Assembly (NCBI RefSeq): GCF_001280085.1
Contig: NZ_LGED01000263.1
Span: 1 to 36,575, forward strand
Origin: Saccharothrix sp. NRRL B-16348
GTDB lineage: Bacteria; Actinomycetota; Actinomycetes; Mycobacteriales; Pseudonocardiaceae
Direction: 5' to 3'
Length of the DNA stretch: 36,575 bases
Positions 15,563 through 23,355 of the stretch are shown here, piece after piece (position 1 is the first letter of the stretch; each line of letters starts with the position of its first letter). The translations under genes and the position numbers were made by a program. The notes below the pieces were generated by a model. It saw nothing but the letters and a program-made list of their open reading frames with translations. It was not told the DNA's origin and made no database searches.

Positions 15563-15579
15563 AGCTGTGGAGTTGCGCG

Positions 15580-16485
15580 GTGGCCGATCTCGACCTGCTG
15601 TCCACGTTCGTGGAGATCTACCGGTCCGGCTCGCTGACCGCCGCCGCCCAGCGCCGCGGCCTCACCCAGCCGGCGGTGAGCGGGCACCTGGCCCGGCTGG
15701 AGCGGGAGCTGGGGGAGCCGCTGTTCGTGCGCTCCAGCCGCGGTGTCACGCCGACCGCGCGTGCCGACGCCCTGGCCCGCCGGGTCGGCGCGCACGTGGA
15801 CGAGCTGCGGTCGGCGCTGTCCGAAGTGGACGACCGGGAGGCGTACGCGGGCACCGTGCACCTGGCGGGCGCGGTCGAGGTGATGGCCGCGCGCGTGCTG
15901 CCGGCGTTGGCGCCGCTGACCACGCGCGGCCTGCGGCTGCGGGTCACCCTCGGCCTGGCCGACGACCTGCTCGCCGCGCTGGTCAACGCCCGGCTGGACC
16001 TGGTGGTGTCCGCGGTGCGCCCCGTGGACCGCGCGGTGGTCGCGACGCCGTTCGTGGACGAGGAGTTCGTGCTGGTCGGCGCGCCCACGGTGGTGCGCAC
16101 GATCGACCGCGCGCTGCTGGCGGCCGACCCGGTGCGCGCGTTGGCGCACCTGCCGCTGGTCGCGTACGCGGAGGAGCTGCCGATCGTGCGGCGGTACTGG
16201 CGCAGCGAGTTCGGCCGCCGCCCGCCCAACCCGGTCGCGGTGGTCGTGCCGGACCTGCGCGCGGTGCTGGCGGCGGTGGTCGCGGGCGCCGGCGTGTCGG
16301 CGCTGCCGCGGTACCTGGCCGACCCGGCGCTGGCGGCGGGGTCGGTGGAGCTGGCGCACCAGGCGGCCGTGCCACCGTTGAACACGCTGTTCCTGGCCAC
16401 CCGGGTCGGCGGGCTGGCGAACCCGTCGGTGGCGCTGGTGCACGGCCACCTGATGGCCCGCTCGCGGGACTGGGGCGTGCTGTGA
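15580..16485 (+). CDS. LysR-family transcriptional regulator
   Basis: A 301-residue LTTR of normal length. The N-terminal winged HTH is ADLDLLSTFVEIYRSGSLTAAAQRRGLTQPAVSGHLARLERELGEPLFVRSSRGVTPT. From about residue 90 the periplasmic-binding-like effector domain follows (AGTVHLAGAVEVMAARVLPAL, LGLADDLLAALVNARLDLVVSAVRP, VVAGAGVSALPRYLA). GTG 15580 has GGAG 8 bp upstream. It is divergent from the DJ-1/PfpI gene, its likely target, with an ATAAG-N4-CTTAT repeat between them. It converges on the protease gene with a 22-bp gap. Confidence 0.94.
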   Translation: MADLDLLSTFVEIYRSGSLTAAAQRRGLTQPAVSGHLARLERELGEPLFVRSSRGVTPTARADALARRVGAHVDELRSALSEVDDREAYAGTVHLAGAVEVMAARVLPALAPLTTRGLRLRVTLGLADDLLAALVNARLDLVVSAVRPVDRAVVATPFVDEEFVLVGAPTVVRTIDRALLAADPVRALAHLPLVAYAEELPIVRRYWRSEFGRRPPNPVAVVVPDLRAVLAAVVAGAGVSALPRYLADPALAAGSVELAHQAAVPPLNTLFLATRVGGLANPSVALVHGHLMARSRDWGVL

Positions 16486-16507
16486 CGCCCCGGTCCCGCG
16501 CGGCGGA

Positions 16508-17221
16508 TCAGACGCCGGCGATGGACTGGATCCAGGACCGGTAGCGCGTCACGTTGGTGTAGGCGGTGGTGGTCTGCCGGTCGCTGGTGGACGCGACGCC
16601 GACCTGCGCGCCGCCCGCCATCATCGGACCGCCCGAGTCGCCGCCCGCGGTGATGCCGTCGCCGCGGCGGGCGCAGATCGCGTTGCCGCCGTAGGCGTCG
16701 GTGCAGCCGCCCGTGACGGTCACGTTCGCGACCTTCAGGTACTGCGACTGGCAGTTGATCTCCGAGCCGCACCGGGACGTCGCGCCCCAGCCGTAGACCT
16801 GCACGTTCTGGCCGACGGTGACCGAACCCGGCTGGCCGAGCCGGGCGTAGGTCGCGGACACGGAGCGGTCGAGCCGGACCAGCGACAGGTCCGACGAGTG
16901 GTTGTGGGTCTGCACGCCGTTGGCCACCGTGCCGCCGGACGTCTGGTCCAGGCTGCCGATGCGGAACGACAGCCCGCCGCCGCTGACGCAGTGCTTCGCG
17001 GTCAGGATCCACGTCGGCGCGATGATGGTCGCGCTGCACGTCTGCCTGCCGTTGGAGAACAGCCGGGCCGCCCACGGGGCGTTGCTCGCGTAGCCGCCGC
17101 CGATGATGTACGGCGTCACGCCGCCGTCCGCGGTCGCCGGCGCGGCCGACGCCGACGGGACGACGGCGAGCAGCGAGAGCGCCGCCGCCGCGAGCACGGT
17201 GATCAACCTGGTGATTCGCAA
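16508..17221 (-). CDS. Secreted S1-family (chymotrypsin-fold) serine protease
   Basis: An exported protease. A signal peptide (LRITRLITVLAAAALSLLAVVPSASA) is followed by a short propeptide and the mature start IIGGG. The catalytic triad is visible: His in LTAKHCV, Asp in HSSDLSLVRL, and Ser in GGDSGGP. Cys pairs around TCSATII/KHC and GGCTDAYGGNAIC suit disulfides. The segment before the active Ser (DGITAGGDSGGP) lacks the usual Cys191 and a clear Asp189, so trypsin specificity should not be assumed. I prefer TTG 17221 because GAGGA lies just upstream; GTG 17245 would add eight residues without a ribosome binding site. It is divergent from the ADP-ribosylglycohydrolase gene. Confidence 0.92.
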   Translation of the reverse strand: MRITRLITVLAAAALSLLAVVPSASAAPATADGGVTPYIIGGGYASNAPWAARLFSNGRQTCSATIIAPTWILTAKHCVSGGGLSFRIGSLDQTSGGTVANGVQTHNHSSDLSLVRLDRSVSATYARLGQPGSVTVGQNVQVYGWGATSRCGSEINCQSQYLKVANVTVTGGCTDAYGGNAICARRGDGITAGGDSGGPMMAGGAQVGVASTSDRQTTTAYTNVTRYRSWIQSIAGV

Positions 17222-17339
17222 GGGTTTCCTCGATTCCGAAGACACGCGATCGCTCGCGCACAGGGATGTCTTGGGGTCACGAGATTCGTACCACTCGACC
17301 GGGTGAAATGGGATATATCGAATCAGTTATAACTCGCGC

Positions 17340-17345
17340 TATACG
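17340..17345 (+). promoter_or_regulatory. -10-like TATACG before the ADP-ribosylglycohydrolase gene
   Basis: TATACG ends 9 bp before ATG 17355, within an unusually A/T-rich stretch (about 17310-17345) that separates two divergent genes. No Shine-Dalgarno precedes the ATG, so the transcript may have little or no leader. Confidence 0.4.
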
Positions 17346-17354
17346 GTGTGCGGC

Positions 17355-18188
17355 ATGCTTGTCGAACTGGCCATCGGGGACGCGTACGGCGCGGGCTTCG
17401 AGTACGCCGCCGAGTCGCTCGTGACCAGCCACAACACCCTTGAGGGGTACGTGCAGCACCCGAGGCACCTCGGCATTCGCCCCGGCTGCTACACCGACGA
17501 CACGCAGATGACGCTGGCGCTGGCGGAGCTGCGGGCGTCCGGCGCGCCGTGGACGCCCGAGTCGGTGGCGTCGGCGTTCGTGACCGCGTTCCACCGCGAC
17601 CCGCGCGAGGGATATGCGCGGGGTTTCCAGGCCTTTCTGGAGAGCGTGCACACCGGCGCGGAGTTCCTGGCCCGCATCCGGCCCGACAGCGACAAGAGCG
17701 GCGCGGCGATGCGCGCCGCGCCGGCCGGGCTGCTGCCCACCGTGGCCGACGTGCTGCACCACACCGACGTGCAGGCCAAGGTCACCCACGACACGCCGGA
17801 CGGTGTGGCGGCGGCGCGGGCGGCGGCGTTGGCCGTGCACTACTGCCACCACGGGCTGGGTCCGGTGGCGGAGGTCGGCTCGTGGGTCGCCGCACGGCTC
17901 GGCTCCGACGTGTGGGCGCGGCCGTGGCGGGGCAAGGTCGGGCCGAAGGGCGTGATGAGCGTGCGCGCGGCGCTGACGGCGCTGGCCGAGGGCGGCTCGC
18001 TGAGCTCGGTGCTGCGGGCGTGCGTCGCCTTCACCGGTGACGTGGACACCGTCGCGACCGTCGCCCTGGCCGCCGCGTCACGGTCCGCCGAGATCCGCGC
18101 CGACCTGCCCCGGGTGCTGGTCGACGGGCTGGAGAACGGGCCGTACGGCCGTGACCACCTGGCCCGCGTGGACGCTCAGCTGCGGTAG
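17355..18188 (+). CDS. ADP-ribosylglycohydrolase-family protein
   Basis: A 277-residue all-helical hydrolase of the ADP-ribosylglycohydrolase family (PF03747; DraG/ARH type), which removes ADP-ribose from protein, nucleic acid or small-molecule acceptors using two magnesium ions. All key motifs are visible: GDAYGAGFEY at the start, YTDDTQMTLAL near residue 50 (Thr-Asp-Asp metal ligands), and FTGDVDTVATVA near residue 230 (Gly-Asp-x-Asp-Thr). The acceptor cannot be deduced, and no dinitrogenase ADP-ribosyltransferase is present. ATG 17355 is preferred; an in-frame GTG at 17346 adds three residues. Its last 13 bp overlap the convergent AHSA1 gene. Confidence 0.92.
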   Translation: MLVELAIGDAYGAGFEYAAESLVTSHNTLEGYVQHPRHLGIRPGCYTDDTQMTLALAELRASGAPWTPESVASAFVTAFHRDPREGYARGFQAFLESVHTGAEFLARIRPDSDKSGAAMRAAPAGLLPTVADVLHHTDVQAKVTHDTPDGVAAARAAALAVHYCHHGLGPVAEVGSWVAARLGSDVWARPWRGKVGPKGVMSVRAALTALAEGGSLSSVLRACVAFTGDVDTVATVALAAASRSAEIRADLPRVLVDGLENGPYGRDHLARVDAQLR

Positions 18189-19027
18189 CGGCCGACCAGT
18201 TCGGCGACCCGGTCCTCGGGCCACGGGCGGCCGGTGTCGCCGAACGTGGCCGCGAAGAACAGCTCCAGGTGCGCGTGCCAGGCCGCGAGCGCCCGCGGTG
18301 CGAACGCCGGGTCGGCCAGGGCGTGCGTCAGCTCGACCGTGGTGCCCTGGTCTGGGTCGTGCCGGAACTCCCAGCGCACCCGGCCGGTCGGCGAGTCGAA
18401 CGCCAGCACGCGCGGCGGCGTCCGCTCGACCAGCGGCCCGGCAGGCACGTGCGGGTTGGTCGCGCGGGCCGGCACGCCCTCCTCGCCTCCGGTGAGCAGC
18501 GCCCACACCTCGTCCAGCGGGCGCCAGACGAGGTCGCGGACGAACCGGACCACGCCGTCGTCCACCCGGCCCTCGTCCAGCCCGAACTCGCGGATGTAGT
18601 GCTCCATCGGGCCGCGCACGTCCGCCGGCGGCTCGAACGGGCGGTCGGCGAGCCGCGCCTCCAGGCCCGCGAGGCAGGTGTCCCAGCCCGCGGCGTTGCG
18701 CCCGGCGCCGTGCTCGTCGCCGAGGACGTGCGTGAACACCAGCAGGCAGCCGCGCTCGTGCGGCAGCAGCTCGAACCGCAGCACGTCGGTGTTCCAGCGG
18801 AACGCGAACACCTTCGGCGGGTCGGACTCCAGCACCTCGCCCGTGGCGACCTGGTCGGGGAAGGAGAACGTCATCTCCCGCCCGTCGATCGCCACCTCCG
18901 CCGGGAACCAGTGCGCCAGCTCGGCGGGCTCGGTGACCGCCCGCCACACCTTGGCCGGTGGGTGCGCGAGCACCCGTTCGAACCTCAGCACGGGCTTGCC
19001 GTCGATCCTCCGCAACTCGGTGCTCAT
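18176..19027 (-). CDS. AHSA1-type SRPBCC protein with two tandem domains
   Basis: A 283-residue protein containing two SRPBCC/AHSA1-like domains. The first (residues 10-145) runs VLRFERVLAHPPAKVWRAVTEPAELAHWFPAEV to LLVFTHVLGDE. The second (about 155-283) shows FVRDLVWRPLDEVWALLTGG, TPPRVLAFDSPTGRVRWEF and TTVELTHAL. A single domain would be about 150 residues. Ligands are unknown. Its ATG 19027 overlaps the ArsR stop by one base (TGATG), so both genes are translated together. ArsR-AHSA1 operons are widespread in actinobacteria. The 3' end overlaps the ADP-ribosylglycohydrolase gene by 13 bp. Confidence 0.92.
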   Translation of the reverse strand: MSTELRRIDGKPVLRFERVLAHPPAKVWRAVTEPAELAHWFPAEVAIDGREMTFSFPDQVATGEVLESDPPKVFAFRWNTDVLRFELLPHERGCLLVFTHVLGDEHGAGRNAAGWDTCLAGLEARLADRPFEPPADVRGPMEHYIREFGLDEGRVDDGVVRFVRDLVWRPLDEVWALLTGGEEGVPARATNPHVPAGPLVERTPPRVLAFDSPTGRVRWEFRHDPDQGTTVELTHALADPAFAPRALAAWHAHLELFFAATFGDTGRPWPEDRVAELVGRYRS

Positions 19028-19350
19028 CAGTCCTCCCCTTCCGTTCGGCCGCTGCCGTCCAGTCGGCGTTCCAGGGCGTCCAGGCTGTCCTCCCACATCC
19101 GCCGGTACGGCGCGAGCCAGGCGTCGATCTCGGCCAGCGGCCCCGGCCGCAGCCGGTAGAGCCGCCGCTGGGCGTCCCGCCTGACCTCGACCAGCCCGGC
19201 CTCGCGCAGCACCTTCAGGTGCTTGGAGACCGTCGGCTGGCTCACCGACAGCCCGTCGACCAGGTCGTTGACCGGCCGCTCGCCGTCGCGCAGCACGTCG
19301 AGGATCCGGCGCCGGTGCGGGTCGGCGAGCACCGCGAACGTAGATGCCAT
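19027..19350 (-). CDS. ArsR-family transcriptional regulator
   Basis: A 107-residue winged-helix regulator of the ArsR/SmtB fold: MASTFAVLADPHRRRILDVLRDGERPVNDLVDGL, recognition helix SVSQPTVSKHLKVLREAGLVEVRRDAQRRLY, and a C-terminal Trp-rich helix (AWLAPYRRMWEDSLDAL). There is no metal-binding Cys motif, matching the subgroup paired with AHSA1 proteins rather than metal sensors. ATG 19350 is preceded by TATATT at 6 bp with no Shine-Dalgarno, so the mRNA is probably leaderless. It overlaps the SRPBCC gene start by one base. Confidence 0.94.
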   Translation of the reverse strand: MASTFAVLADPHRRRILDVLRDGERPVNDLVDGLSVSQPTVSKHLKVLREAGLVEVRRDAQRRLYRLRPGPLAEIDAWLAPYRRMWEDSLDALERRLDGSGRTEGED

Positions 19351-19356
19351 GACGGG

Positions 19357-19387
19357 AATATAGCTCGCGCGGCATATGCCCTGTCAA
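19357..19387 (-). promoter_or_regulatory. Promoter of the ArsR-AHSA1 operon with spacer palindrome
   Basis: On the minus strand TTGACA (19382-19387) is followed by a 19-bp spacer and TATATT (19357-19362), which ends 6 bp before the ArsR ATG. The spacer contains the perfect palindrome GGCATATGCC (19371-19380), well placed for repression by the ArsR product. The spacer is longer than ideal. Confidence 0.6.
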
Positions 19388-19493
19388 CCCGGGCGGTAGG
19401 ATGGCGGCGGCGCCTCGACCCCAGTGCGGCCTACCTCATGCGTGGCACAACCGCGTGAACGCTTCCGCCCGACCACTCCGAGGAGCCCCTCCC

Positions 19494-20630
19494 ATGCCGC
19501 GCACGTTCGCCGGCTCGCCGGTCCGCGACCTGCTCGCCCTCACCTCCCGTCCCGAGGTCATCTCGTTCGCGGGCGGCCTGCCCGCGCCCGAGCTGTTCGA
19601 CGTCGACGCCCTGCGCGCCGCCTACGACCAGGCCGTGTCCCGCCGTTCCCTCCAGTACGCGCCCACCGAGGGCGACGCGGACCTGCGCGGCCTGGTCGCC
19701 GACCGGCTCAGCGGGCGTGGCCTGCCGACCGCGGTGGAGGACCTGCTCGTCACGTCCGGCTCGCAGCAGGCGTTGACGCTGGTCGCGACCGCCCTGCTGG
19801 AGCCGGGCGCGGTGGTCGCGGTCGAGGAGCCGACCTACCTCGCCGCCCTGCAGTGCTTCCAGCTCGCCGACGCGCGGATCGTGCCCGTCGCGGGTGACGA
19901 GTACGGCATGGACCCGGCCGCGCTGGCGGACGTCATCGAGCGGGAACGGCCCGAGCTGCTGTACCTGGTGCCGACGTTCGCGAACCCGACCGGCCGGACG
20001 TTGAGCGCCGGGCGGCGGGCCGAGATCGCCGCGCTCGCCGACCGGCACGGCCTGTGGGTCGTGGAGGACGACCCGTACAGCGAGCTGCGCTACCGGGGCG
20101 AGCCGGTGCCGTCGCTGGCCTCGATGAGCGACCGCGTGCTGTACGCGGGCAGCTTCTCCAAGGTCGGCGCGCCGGGCATGCGGCTGGGCTGGCTGCGCGC
20201 GCCCGCGTCGATCATGCGCACGCTGGTGATCGTGAAGCAGGCGGCGGACCTGCACACGTCCACCGTCGACCAGGCCGCCGCGGCGTCGTACCTGAAGGCG
20301 AACGACCTGGACGAGCACATCCGCGGGCTGTGCGCGGCCTACCGGGAGCGGCGGGACGCGATGATCGGCGCACTGCCGTCGACCGTGCCCGCGGGGACGC
20401 GGTGGAGCGACCCGGACGGCGGGATGTTCGTGTGGGTGACGCTGCCGGGCGGGGTGGACACGGCGGAGCTGATCACGGCGGCGTTGGCGCGTGACGTGGC
20501 GTTCGTGCCGGGCGCGCCGTTCTACGCGACGACGCCGGACCGGTCGACGCTGCGGTTGTCGTTCACCACCAACACGACCGACGAGATCGTGGAGGGGATG
20601 CGGCGGCTGGCGACCGTGCTGCGGGGTTAG
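19494..20630 (+). CDS. PLP-dependent aminotransferase (class I/II, fold type I)
   Basis: A 378-residue aminotransferase without the GntR domain of MocR proteins. Conserved parts are ISFAGGLPAPELF at the start, LQYAPTEGDADLR, VTSGSQQALTLVATALLEPG, VPTFANPTGRTLS, VVEDDPYSELRY (Asp for the PLP ring nitrogen), YAGSFSKVGAPGMRLGW (Schiff-base Lys) and STLRLSFTTNT (Arg for the carboxylate). It resembles 2-aminoadipate/LysN-like and broad-range aminotransferases; the substrate is not determinable. ATG 19494 is fixed by AGGAG 8 bp upstream. A hairpin follows the stop at once, so it is probably monocistronic. Confidence 0.93.
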   Translation: MPRTFAGSPVRDLLALTSRPEVISFAGGLPAPELFDVDALRAAYDQAVSRRSLQYAPTEGDADLRGLVADRLSGRGLPTAVEDLLVTSGSQQALTLVATALLEPGAVVAVEEPTYLAALQCFQLADARIVPVAGDEYGMDPAALADVIERERPELLYLVPTFANPTGRTLSAGRRAEIAALADRHGLWVVEDDPYSELRYRGEPVPSLASMSDRVLYAGSFSKVGAPGMRLGWLRAPASIMRTLVIVKQAADLHTSTVDQAAAASYLKANDLDEHIRGLCAAYRERRDAMIGALPSTVPAGTRWSDPDGGMFVWVTLPGGVDTAELITAALARDVAFVPGAPFYATTPDRSTLRLSFTTNTTDEIVEGMRRLATVLRG

Positions 20631-20649
20631 CGCACGGTCGGACCGTGCG
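20631..20649. terminator. Terminator hairpin after the aminotransferase gene
   Basis: A perfect 8-bp inverted repeat CGCACGGT / ACCGTGCG with loop CGG begins at the base after the TAG stop. There is no T-tract. Confidence 0.65.
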
Positions 20650-20717
20650 ATCCGCACGGGTTCGTGATGACACGGCGGGGGTGGGACTTGTGCGCCGTCG
20701 GCCCCAACGTGGTGGTC

Positions 20718-21107
20718 ATGAGACGTTCTTCGATCCTCTCCTTGGTGATCTCGACCGCGTTGGGCATCGCGATCGTGGCCGACGACGACGGCGACTGGAC
20801 CGGGTCCGGCACGTGGGGCCTCGTCGCGATCGCGTTGGCGTACCTGGTGATCGGCTTGGCGCGCGGCGAGCTGCGCCGGCCGCGGGTGCTGTGGGCACAG
20901 CTCGCCGGCGTGGCGGGCTTCGGCCTGGTGGCGGGGGTGGCGCTGCTCGTCGACCCCGACGTGGGCCGGTACGTGGTGGCGGCGGGCTGGCTCGCGCACG
21001 CCGCGTGGGACCTCGTGCACTTCCGCGCGAAGCTGGTCGTGCCCACCTGGTACGCGCTCGGCTGCGTCGTGGTCGACGCGTTCGTCGGCGTGTCGCTGGC
21101 ATGGTGA
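20718..21107 (+). CDS. Small multi-pass membrane protein
   Basis: A 129-residue membrane protein with about four hydrophobic segments: SILSLVISTALGIAIVAD, WGLVAIALAYLVIGLA, a segment near LAGVAGFGLVAGVALLVD, and a C-terminal ALGCVVVDAFVGVSLAW. A His-rich short stretch (AHAAWDLVHFRAKL) lies before the last helix. No family is recognised with confidence. ATG 20718 is preferred over the in-frame GTG/ATG at 20664-20667, which adds 18 poorly structured residues, but the Shine-Dalgarno is weak at both. It ends 4 bp before the histidine kinase gene and should be co-transcribed with it, possibly as an accessory sensor. Confidence 0.78.
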   Translation: MRRSSILSLVISTALGIAIVADDDGDWTGSGTWGLVAIALAYLVIGLARGELRRPRVLWAQLAGVAGFGLVAGVALLVDPDVGRYVVAAGWLAHAAWDLVHFRAKLVVPTWYALGCVVVDAFVGVSLAW

Positions 21108-21111
21108 GCGC

Positions 21112-22206
21112 ATGATGCGGCGGGCGAGGGTGCTCACGCTCGTGTCGCTGGGCGTGGCGTGGTCGACCAGCCTGGCCGGGCCGGGTGTCGGCGTGCTGCT
21201 GGAGACCCGGCCGGCCTGGGCGGTGGCGGGGCTGGTCGGCGTGGTGCTGTTCGGCGCGACGCACGCGGGCGTGCTGTACGCGGCCGTGACGCCGGGTGCG
21301 GCGCGTGGCCGGTGGGACGTGGCGTTCGTGGCGGCGTCGCTGCTGTCGGTGCCGTTGCTGGCGCCCGTGGCGGTGGGCCGGTGGGACACGTGGGCGTGGG
21401 TCGGCGCGGCGCTCGTCGGGACGGCGCCGGTGCTGGTGCGGCGGCGGTCGTGGGCGGTGGCGCCCGTGGTGGTCGCGGTGGCGGTGGTGGTGTCGCCGGA
21501 ACCGTTGCGGGCGTTGGTGATCGCCGGTGGCGTCGGTGTCGGGTTGGCGTTGATGCACGTGCTGCCGGTGTGGCTGTGGGATCTCGTGGCGCAGGCGCAG
21601 CGGGGCCGTGAGGCGCGGGCACGGCTGGCGGTGATCGAGGAACGGCTGCGGTTCGCGCGGGACGTGCACGACCTGCTGGGGCACCGGTTGACCGTGATCG
21701 CGCTGAAGGCGGAGCTGGCGTCACGGCTGGCCGTCGTGGACGGTGAACGGGCCGGCGCGGAGGCGGACGAGGTGCGCGCGCTGGCCGCGGCGGCGTTGGC
21801 GGAGCTGCGGGAGGCCGTGCACGGGTACCGGACCGTGGAGCCGGCCGAGCAGGCGTCGGCGATCGAGCAGGTGTTGACCTCGGCCGGGGTGCGGTGCACG
21901 GTGTCGGTTCCGGCGGAGTTGCCCGCGGCGGCCCGCGAGCTGTCGTGGGCGCTGCGGGAGGCGGGGACGAACGTGCTGCGGCACAGCCGGGCGCGGTGGT
22001 GCTCGGTCGACGTGGTGGCGGACGCCGACGAGGTGCGGCTGACCGTGGCGAACGATGGCGCCACTGGGGCACGCGGGCCGCGCGGGTCGGGGTCTTTCGG
22101 GTCGGGGTTGGGCGGGCTGGCCGAGCGGCTGGCCCGGGTGGGCGGGACGGTGCGCACCGGGGAGGAGGACGGGGTGTTCACGCTGGTGGCGACCGTGCGG
22201 ACGTGA
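21112..22206 (+). CDS. Sensor histidine kinase, DesK/NarL-partner type
   Basis: A 364-residue HisKA_3-type kinase. Residues 1-155 hold four to five transmembrane segments with almost no extracytoplasmic domain, as in intramembrane-sensing kinases such as DesK. The dimerisation helix carries the phosphorylated His186 in FARDVHDLLGHRLTVIALKAELA. The HATPase_c domain shows the N-box LSWALREAGTNVLRHSRA and the G-box region GSGLGGLAERLARVGG. It autophosphorylates and passes phosphate to the NarL-type regulator encoded next, whose GTG overlaps this stop by 4 bp. The preceding small membrane gene is 4 bp away. The signal is unknown; membrane state or cell-envelope stress is plausible. Confidence 0.93.
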   Translation: MMRRARVLTLVSLGVAWSTSLAGPGVGVLLETRPAWAVAGLVGVVLFGATHAGVLYAAVTPGAARGRWDVAFVAASLLSVPLLAPVAVGRWDTWAWVGAALVGTAPVLVRRRSWAVAPVVVAVAVVVSPEPLRALVIAGGVGVGLALMHVLPVWLWDLVAQAQRGREARARLAVIEERLRFARDVHDLLGHRLTVIALKAELASRLAVVDGERAGAEADEVRALAAAALAELREAVHGYRTVEPAEQASAIEQVLTSAGVRCTVSVPAELPAAARELSWALREAGTNVLRHSRARWCSVDVVADADEVRLTVANDGATGARGPRGSGSFGSGLGGLAERLARVGGTVRTGEEDGVFTLVATVRT

Positions 22207-22808
22207 TACGCGTGCTGCTGGCCGACGACGAGGAGCTGATCCGCGTCGCGGTGGCGGCGCTGCTCGGCCTGGAACCGGACATCGAGGTCGTGGCCCAGGC
22301 GGGCGACGGCCGCGAGGCGGTGCGCGCGGCGTTGGCGCACCGGCCGGACGTGGCCGTGGTCGACCTGCAGATGCCGGGGCTGGACGGGTTCGAGGTGACC
22401 GCGTCGCTGGCGTCGGCGCTGCCGGCCTGCGCGGTGGTGATCCTGACCGGTCGCGGCAAGCCGCCCCACCTGCAACGCGCCCTGTCGGCCGGGGCGAAGG
22501 GGTTCCTGCCGAAGGGATCGCCGGGCGGCACGCTGGCGGACGTGGTCCGGCGCGTGCACGGCGGCGCCCGGTACGTCGACCCGGAGCTGGCGGCGGACGC
22601 GCTGACCACGCCGCCCTGCCCGTTGACGCCGCGCGAGCTGGAAGTGCTGCGGCTGGCCGAGTACGACACGCCGGTGGCCGTGATCGCGCGCCGGACGCAC
22701 CTGTCCGCCGGGACGGTGCGCAACTACCTGGCCGCGGCGGTCGCGAAGCTGGGCGCGGCGAGCCGGTCGGAGGCCTACCTCACCGCGCACGACAACGGCT
22801 GGTTCTGA
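22203..22808 (+). CDS. NarL/FixJ-family response regulator
   Basis: A 201-residue DNA-binding response regulator. The receiver domain (1 to about 120) has the acidic pocket ADDEE (residues 7-11), phosphoacceptor Asp54 in VAVVDLQMPGLDGFE, Thr in ILTGRG and Lys104 in FLPKGSPGG. The LuxR-type HTH (about 135-195) reads LTPRELEVLRLAEYDTPVAVIARRTHLSAGTVRNYLAAAVAKLG. It resembles DesR. GTG 22203 overlaps the kinase stop (GTGA), giving stoichiometric translation. A very strong terminator follows. Confidence 0.94.
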   Translation: MIRVLLADDEELIRVAVAALLGLEPDIEVVAQAGDGREAVRAALAHRPDVAVVDLQMPGLDGFEVTASLASALPACAVVILTGRGKPPHLQRALSAGAKGFLPKGSPGGTLADVVRRVHGGARYVDPELAADALTTPPCPLTPRELEVLRLAEYDTPVAVIARRTHLSAGTVRNYLAAAVAKLGAASRSEAYLTAHDNGWF

Positions 22809-22816
22809 GCACCCCG

Positions 22817-22843
22817 GTCCCCGGACCGGCCCGGTCCGGGGAC
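22817..22843. terminator. Strong 12-bp terminator hairpin after the two-component operon
   Basis: A perfect 12-bp inverted repeat (GTCCCCGGACCG / CGGTCCGGGGAC) with a 3-nt loop lies 8 bp after the response regulator stop. Very G/C-rich, without U-tract. Confidence 0.75.
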
Positions 22844-22894
22844 GGGTTCGGCGCGACGCCCGGCAGGTAGCGGAAGTTTCCGCCCGCCCGAGGC

Positions 22895-22924
22895 TTGGCC
22901 GGTGGTCGTCCCGGTCCCTACTTT
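22895..22924 (+). promoter_or_regulatory. Possible promoter of the twin membrane-protein genes
   Basis: TTGGCC (22895-22900), an 18-bp spacer and TACTTT (22919-22924) lie 27 bp before ATG 22952. The match to the sigma-70 consensus is moderate. Confidence 0.35.
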
Positions 22925-22951
22925 CGTGGCATCTCAAGGAAATGAGGGGCC

Positions 22952-23341
22952 ATGACCGACCACACGCTGTCGATCCCGTCACCGCCACCACCGCCGCGGC
23001 CCCGGTCACGTGCCGCCGTCGTGCTGCTCGGGCTGCTCGTCGTGGTCCTGGTCGGCGCGTCCGTGCTGACGATCGTGCTGTTCGTCGGCGCGAAGGAAGA
23101 GCACGGCCTGGAGGTCCAGCGCCTGGACCAGACGAGCCGGTCGCTCACCGCGGCCGAGGCACGGCTGGAGGAGACCGAGTCGACCAACGACACCGTCACC
23201 GGCCGGATCGCCACGTTGGAGGCGCAGAACGCCGAGCTGCACAAGTGCGCCGACCCGGCCCGGGACTCGATCATCGCGGCGCGGGACGACGACGACGCGG
23301 CCCTCGGGCCCGCCGTCGACCGCGCCTCCGACAACTGCTGA
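22952..23341 (+). CDS. Proline-rich single-pass membrane coiled-coil protein (copy 1)
   Basis: A 129-residue protein of unrecognised family. A short N-terminal tail with PSPPPPPRPRSR is followed by one transmembrane helix (VVLLGLLVVVLVGASVLTIVLFVG, about 24-47). An extracytoplasmic heptad-rich region follows (LEVQRLDQTSRSLTAAEARLEET ... IATLEAQNAELHKC), ending in an acidic tail with a terminal Cys. The proline tail should be cytoplasmic by its charge. ATG 22952 has purine-rich GAGGGG/AAGGA upstream. The next gene, 14 bp on, encodes a protein with the same architecture, so the two look like an ancient tandem duplication whose products may pair. Function unknown. Confidence 0.8.
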   Translation: MTDHTLSIPSPPPPPRPRSRAAVVLLGLLVVVLVGASVLTIVLFVGAKEEHGLEVQRLDQTSRSLTAAEARLEETESTNDTVTGRIATLEAQNAELHKCADPARDSIIAARDDDDAALGPAVDRASDNC

Positions 23342-23355
23342 GCCGGGGAGCCGAC

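Noticed and set aside
19431..23009. 1,192-residue open frame on the minus strand
   Set aside because: It runs antisense to the aminotransferase and the two-component genes, with shadow-type composition (Arg, His, Ala, Pro).
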